Assembly (NCBI RefSeq): GCF_015351245.1
Contig: NZ_JADKSO010000004.1
Span: forward strand, 186,001-250,000
Direction: 5' to 3'
DNA length: 64,000 bases
DNA from: Rathayibacter sp. VKM Ac-2879
GTDB lineage: Bacteria > Actinomycetota > Actinomycetes > Actinomycetales > Microbacteriaceae
The position numbers and the translations under genes are program-made. The notes beneath the pieces were generated by a model. It did no database searches. It was not told the DNA's origin and was given only the letters and a program-made list of their open reading frames with translations. Below are positions 60,148-64,000 of the stretch, piece by piece; the stretch's first letter is position 1, and each line of letters opens with the position of its first letter.

Positions 60148-60627
60148 CTCTTGTTCGGCACGGACGAATCCGCATGTCCTGATCGAGTCGGTGGTCGGTT
60201 GATCCGGTCGGTGGGGATACCCGGACGAACGCCAACAGCGATGAGAACGCCGCGATGCTCGCGATGCCTCGGTGGCGAAGCCTCGACCCCGGAACTCCCG
60301 CAGGAACTCGAACGCCAGCTCCGGCTCCTCCGGGTGGCCGACACTGTTCTCGACCAGCCCGCAGTACCCGACCGGCCCCGCCGTGGCCAGCTGCTCCACG
60401 ACGAACAAGCCCGGTGCCGGTGTCTGTTCGTATCCGCGAAGCCACATCTGCATCTCAGCAACAGTGGGGTGACCGTCGGCGGTGATACGCCGCTGTGCGG
60501 GGACGCGCTCGTCGCGCTCCTCCCACAACCGGCGGTGGAATGCGGCGTCGGCAATCCGCGACGGGCGCAGTCTCAAACGCTCCGAACGCAACTCGACCGG
60601 TTCCGAACGCGCGTCCTGAATCTCCAC
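60148..60627 (-). pseudogene. decayed GNAT-family acetyltransferase
   Basis: The first 120 residues look normal for a RimJ-like GNAT: ELRSERLRLRPSRIADAAFHRRLWEERDE, then LFVVEQLATAGPVGYCGLVE and LAFEFLREFRGRGFATEAS, which is the acetyl-CoA-binding RGRGFATEA motif. After that the expected helix and strand are replaced by Arg/Ser-rich sequence, though a recognisable DSIRTCGFVR near 60150 fits the family's final N-T-A-S-x-R-V...G-F. The frame then runs on without sense. I read it as a gene with a degraded or partly deleted acetyl-CoA domain. Confidence 0.55.
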
Positions 60628-60781
60628 AGGAGCAGTCTGCCGTGCCCGATAGCTCAGCTCGATACCGTCCCGTCAGCCGATGGTCATCCGGTCAGTTCCG
60701 AGCGCTGGTGTCACCTCAGAGAATCGTGGGCCGGCAGGGCGGCCGGATTGGGAGACGCGGACCGGGTTCCCCACCAGTCGC

Positions 60782-61174
60782 CTACTTCACCCGGGCAGGT
60801 CCGCGGTGCGTGCTGGCACCGGGGACGTCCCAGGCGGAGAGGAGGCCGAGCATCGAGCGCTTGTCCTCGAGGTCGGGGTTCCGGGTCAGGAGGAGGTGCA
60901 GATCTCGGACGATGAGGTCGAAGTACTCTCCCTCGGTCCGACCTTCGGGGCGCGAAAGATGCGACGCCTCGGCGGGCCAGAGTGAGTCGGTGCCGAGCAT
61001 CAACTTCACGGGGTGCACTACGCAGCGACAGCGGGGGTCATCGCCGACGCCGCAAGAGGATTCCGGGTCGACTCGGGGGCGCGTGACCGCGCGGTAGAAC
61101 TTCGATCCTCCGTGCTGGCCCTCCCCACCCCGACTGAGGTCGCTGCGCGCATCGAAGCTCTCTGTACCTGACAT
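60782..61174 (-). CDS. hypothetical protein
   Basis: 130 residues from ATG 61174, with AGGAGCGGAAG directly ahead. The N-terminal third is polar; the rest looks folded (VHPVKLMLGTDSLWPAEAS, then EGEYFDLIVRDLHLLLTRNPDLEDKRSMLGLLSAWD). A Cys cluster SSCGVGDDPRCRC might bind a metal. No family recognised. Confidence 0.5.
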   Translation of the reverse strand: MSGTESFDARSDLSRGGEGQHGGSKFYRAVTRPRVDPESSCGVGDDPRCRCVVHPVKLMLGTDSLWPAEASHLSRPEGRTEGEYFDLIVRDLHLLLTRNPDLEDKRSMLGLLSAWDVPGASTHRGPARVK

Positions 61175-61235
61175 CTTCCGCTCCTGCGGGGGAGCGGTCG
61201 CGCGTCCCGTAGGGGGATCGCTGTGCGGGTCATCG

Positions 61236-61463
61236 CTATTCGAGGAGAGCGTCCGCGGCGAGCTCAGCAAGGCGGTGGTCGCGATCGGGCTCATCAGCGG
61301 TGATGGTGACCACGGCCTCGCGTCCTTGGTCTAAGACGATGTACTGCCCGCGGGCGCCGTCGAGTCGCCAGCAGTCTCGCGAGCGGCGTGAGCGTGGGAC
61401 ATGAGGACCTCCTGGTAGGAGTCGAAGCGGCAGCAGCTCCACTCTCAACCGGGAGATCCTCAC
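61236..61463 (-). CDS. small hypothetical protein, start uncertain
   Basis: Up to 75 residues from GTG 61463. The conserved-looking part is CWRLDGARGQYIVLDQGREAVVTITADEPDRDHRLAELAADALLE. A perfect AGGAGG followed by ATG (61401) lies inside, but in another frame that stops after 23 codons. Either the gene starts upstream, or a one-base shift has separated start and body. Confidence 0.35.
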   Translation of the reverse strand: MRISRLRVELLPLRLLPGGPHVPRSRRSRDCWRLDGARGQYIVLDQGREAVVTITADEPDRDHRLAELAADALLE

Positions 61464-61522
61464 CCCGTCTCAACGACTACAGCGAATCGTCACACCTCAA
61501 CCAACGTCCCTGGACAGAACAC

Positions 61523-62146
61523 CTAGTCCGCTGGGCGATCCGGCGTAGGGGAATGCGACCGAGCTACGCCGGCTCCTCGCGACTCGGCGTCGATGAGGAT
61601 CTCGGCGGCACGACGGGCCTGGAGCGCCGCCTCCGGACTGCCGGCGATGGCCGCAGTCGTCTGCGCGCCCTCGGCGAGGAGCGCGAGCTGCGCCGCGAGC
61701 TCGGCTCCGCCTCCGACCTGCTCGGCGAGCAGCGCGAGAAAGCGCTGGAACGACTCCTTGTGCTCGCGGGCCAGAGCCGCGACCGCCGGATTCGAGGAAC
61801 CGAGCTCGCCGAAGGCGTTGATGAAGCCGCAGCCGCGGAACGAATCCTCGGAGAACCAGTCGAAGAGGAAGTCGTAGATCGCCAGCAGCTTGCCGCGCCC
61901 CTCCGAGGCTTCGGCGACACGCGCACTCACGCCGCGGGTCCACTGCTCGTGCCGACCCTGCAGGACGGCGACGACCACAGCCTCCTTGCTCGCGAACTGC
62001 GAGTAGAGCCGCTTGAGCGACACGCCGGCCGCCGTGCGCAGCTCGTCCATGCCCACCGCTTGGATGCCCCGCTCGTAGTAGAGCCCGTCGGCCGCCTCGA
62101 GGATCGCCGTGCGCACGGCGAGGTCGTCGAGGAGGCGGGACGTCAT
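61523..62146 (-). CDS. TetR-family transcriptional regulator
   Basis: 207 residues. The HTH reads AILEAADGLYYERGIQAVGMDELRTAAGVSLKRLYSQFASKEAVVVAVLQGRHEQW. The C-terminal part includes FRGCGFINAFGELGSSNPAVAALAREHKESFQRFL, typical of the TetR group with a conserved GCGF. TAGCAT (62153-62158, minus strand) ends six bases before the ATG. It is divergent from the broken oxidoreductase gene, its likely target. Confidence 0.92.
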   Translation of the reverse strand: MTSRLLDDLAVRTAILEAADGLYYERGIQAVGMDELRTAAGVSLKRLYSQFASKEAVVVAVLQGRHEQWTRGVSARVAEASEGRGKLLAIYDFLFDWFSEDSFRGCGFINAFGELGSSNPAVAALAREHKESFQRFLALLAEQVGGGAELAAQLALLAEGAQTTAAIAGSPEAALQARRAAEILIDAESRGAGVARSHSPTPDRPAD

Positions 62147-62291
62147 CCCTCCATGCTAGGCGTTGCGGGAACGTTCGTTCTCGGGAGAGGCCCCGCCCGC
62201 CCGCGTCCTTCCGCCGGCACGCGCTGCTAGCGTCGCCGCCAGAGACCGCGGATCGAAGACGCCCGCGGGTCACGAGCCGGAGGTGGCGGGA

Positions 62292-63289
62292 ATGGCGCTG
62301 ACGATGCAGGCCGATGACTTCGGCGGTCCGGAGGCGTTGCGCGCCGTCGACGTCGACCCGGGGGCGCCCGGTCCCGGGCAGGTGCGGATCGCGGTGCGAG
62401 CCGCGGGAGTGAACCCGGCCGATGCGAAGCTCCTGCGCGGCGCCTTCGGTCGCGGACGACGTCCGGTGCGGCCGGGGAGCGAGGCCCTCGTCATCGCCGT
62501 CGCGAACTTCTCCTTCGTCGACGTCCGGTGCGGCCGGGGAGCGAGGTCTCAGGCGTCGTCACGGCGGTCGGAGACGGGGTGCGACCGGTACTCCACGTCG
62601 GTGACGAGGTGGTCGGCTTCCGCGTCGCGGGAGGGTACGCGGCCGAGATCGTGGCGCCAGCCTCCGCGGTGTTGCCCAAGCCCGAAGGCCTGAGCTGGGA
62701 GGCAGCGGCCGGGCTGCTGCTCGCCGGCACGACCGCCGAGCACCTCCTCCAGGCGACGCGGGTGACGGCGGGGGAGACCGTGCTCGTGCACGGGGCAAGC
62801 GGAGGCGTCGGCTCGCTCCTCGTCCAGCTCGCCCGGGCGCGCGGCGCACGGGTGCTCGGGACGTGCAGCACCCGAGGCGAGGGCGTCGTCCGCCGCTTCG
62901 GCGGCGAGCCGCTGCACTACGGGTCCGGGCTCGAGGAGCGTGTGCGATCCGCGGCTCCCGAGGGCGTTGCCGCGGCGCTCGACACAGCCGGCACGGCGGA
63001 GGCGCTCGACGCCTCGGTCGCGCTCGTCACGGACCGATCGCGCATCGCGACCATTGCAGGCTTCGCCTCTGCGACCCGGCTCGGCGGGATCCTGCTGCTG
63101 GGTAGCGGCGCCGGTGCCGACCCGGGAACCGCCCTGCGCGACGCCGCCCGTGCGCCGCTGCTCGACCGCGCTGGACGCGGGGAGCTCGAGGTGGCGCTCG
63201 GCGCCTCCTTCCCCCTGCGGGAGGCGGCCTCCGCGCTCGCCCTGGTCGAGTCGGGCCGCGCGGGAGGCAAAGTGGTGCTGCTCCCCTGA
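62292..63289 (+). pseudogene. zinc-independent quinone oxidoreductase-like gene broken by a 62-bp insertion
   Basis: From ATG 62292 the frame gives ALTMQADDFGGPEALRAVDVD, then the GroES-like VRIAVRAAGVNPADAKLLRGAFG, up to RPVRPGSE. The frame then goes wrong. Two bases out of phase the protein continues SEVSGVVTAVGDGVRPVLHVGDEVVGFRVAGGYAAEIV, then the Rossmann motif VLVHGASGGVGSLLVQLA, to the stop at 63289. Removing 62 bases (62457-62518 or equivalent) restores one continuous ~311-residue MDR-family reductase. The insertion is a 28-bp duplication plus a 34-bp filler, so the gene was intact until recently. Confidence 0.9.
62457..62546 (+). repeat. 28-bp direct duplication around a 34-bp foreign filler
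   Basis: Copies 62457-62484 and 62519-62546 are identical. Between them 62485-62518 is identical to 31419-31452 in the uracil permease gene; the match extends two more bases (GG) at the left junction, giving 36 identical bases. Confidence 0.95.
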
Positions 63290-63382
63290 GCGCAGACCTC
63301 GCGAACGGGCTCTTCGCCGTGGCGCCCGCACCGCGCGTACGCGGCGCTCCAGGCAGGGGTGCCGGCCGGCGCGCACGTCGTC

Positions 63383-63739
63383 CTAGGTGAGGTATTCCAC
63401 GTCGTCGTACTGCAGCGGGTCGTCCTCGAGCTCCGGATCCTCGACGGGGACGTCCTCGTGCTCGAGGATGACCGCCACGCCGGGGGAGACGAGCACGCAG
63501 ACCTCGCGTTCTCCGGCGATCATGAAGCTGACCATGTCGCCACGGTTGCGGACTGCCTCGACCAAGCGTCGCTCGAGCTCCTTCGCATCGAGCGAGACGT
63601 CGAGAAGGAACCGGCGGCCGTCGATGCTGAGTGTCGTGCGCTTCACCGTCTCCACGTCGTCCGGAGGCGTCGTGCGCCGCCCGGGGGTCACGGCCTTCAC
63701 GCGCAACGGTGACGCGGGCATCCGGATGACGGCGTTCAT
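63383..63739 (-). CDS. hypothetical protein
   Basis: 118 residues. It has a basic N terminus, a folded middle (RTTLSIDGRRFLLDVSLDAKELERRLVEAVRNRGDMVSFMIAGEREVCVLVSPGVAVILEHEDV) and a very acidic end (EDPELEDDPLQYDDVEYLT). No family recognised. Its ATG overlaps the stop of the upstream gene (ATGA), so the two are coupled. Confidence 0.7.
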   Translation of the reverse strand: MNAVIRMPASPLRVKAVTPGRRTTPPDDVETVKRTTLSIDGRRFLLDVSLDAKELERRLVEAVRNRGDMVSFMIAGEREVCVLVSPGVAVILEHEDVPVEDPELEDDPLQYDDVEYLT

Positions 63740-64000
63740 CCGGGCTCCGGTCGGGCTTCGTGGTGACGGCGACCGTGGGTGCGGCGGTCGTCCTTCATCT
63801 CGGACTCGAACACGTGTCGGCGGCCGGAGGCGAGCTCTTCGCGGGCTGCGCGTTCGTGATCGCGGAACGCGCGGTAGTAGCCGTCGTCGTACTCCTCGAC
63901 GATCTGGAAAGTCCAGCGGCCCTCGAGCGCGTTGCGTCCGACGAGATCCGTCTCGAGCCGGTCGGCGAGGGCGTCATGGCCGGCCTCGCGGAAGGCGCCG
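63736..64000 (-). CDS. hypothetical protein (5' end outside window)
   Basis: The last 88 residues are visible: AFREAGHDALADRLETDLVGRNALEGRWTFQIVEEYDDGYYRAFRDHERAAREELASGRRHVFESEMKDDRR, then a His/Arg-rich tail. The helical, charged character is clear, but no family is recognised. It overlaps the next gene by four bases. Confidence 0.65.
   Translation of the reverse strand, partial: GAFREAGHDALADRLETDLVGRNALEGRWTFQIVEEYDDGYYRAFRDHERAAREELASGRRHVFESEMKDDRRTHGRRHHEARPEPG

Overview
The window is a high-GC actinobacterial sequence and most likely comes from the family Microbacteriaceae; I would not name a genus. The base composition is strongly GC-rich, many genes seem to be read from leaderless mRNAs (a TAGCGT/TAGGCT-type -10 box ends six or seven bases before the start codon), there is a DUF7882-type small protein of the kind seen in Microbacteriaceae, a predicted cell-wall protein ends in an LAxTG-type sorting signal, and WYL, DUF3817 and TetR/MarR-regulated efflux genes are typical of the group.

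Bases 1-46.5 kb look like chromosomal backbone. They hold an LssY_C membrane protein, radA, tRNA-Ser(CGA), a MarR regulator between two FUSC-family genes, a MOSC protein and tRNA-Arg(ACG). A degraded patch follows (8.85-10.17 kb) with an amber-interrupted gene and a frameshifted barstar-like gene. Next come TetR/oxidoreductase and WYL/VOC gene pairs and an export cluster at 13.7-20.1 kb (MacB-type ABC protein, peptidoglycan-binding adaptor, lipoprotein, secreted beta/gamma-crystallin-like protein, divergent two-component system). After these lie pnuC, a UbiA prenyltransferase facing an FAD monooxygenase, a DUF11 surface protein, LysR/MFS, a sigma-like membrane protein, an NCS2 uracil permease, an Old Yellow Enzyme with an aldo-keto reductase, a LamG-domain secreted protein, an acyl-CoA dehydrogenase-like monooxygenase, a GH92/GT4 glycan pair, and a MarR/kinase neighbourhood with clustered CTAG palindromes.

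Bases 46.5-61.4 kb look like an accessory island. The left edge carries a 50-codon remnant of a VOC protein beside a 19-bp palindrome. Inside are small membrane and secreted proteins of unknown function, a metallo-beta-lactamase-fold hydrolase, a four-TM membrane protein/XRE pair, a TetR-aldo/keto reductase-epimerase-hydrolase block, a CBU_0592/LysR block, and a VbhA-Fic-resolvase block. The right edge has a truncated second resolvase and a decayed acetyltransferase. The most striking feature is a family of related palindromic repeats (core CGAAACYGATCG) lying between these functional blocks in alternating orientation, next to the intact serine resolvase. I propose that they are recombination or insertion sites through which the island was assembled; a REP-like dispersed repeat is the main alternative.

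Bases 61.5-64 kb return to backbone-like DNA: a TetR regulator divergent from a zinc-independent oxidoreductase gene that has been broken by a 62-bp insertion. That insertion is a 28-bp local duplication plus a 34-bp filler identical to part of the uracil permease gene 31 kb away, which is a clear scar of template-switch repair. Two small coupled genes close the window.
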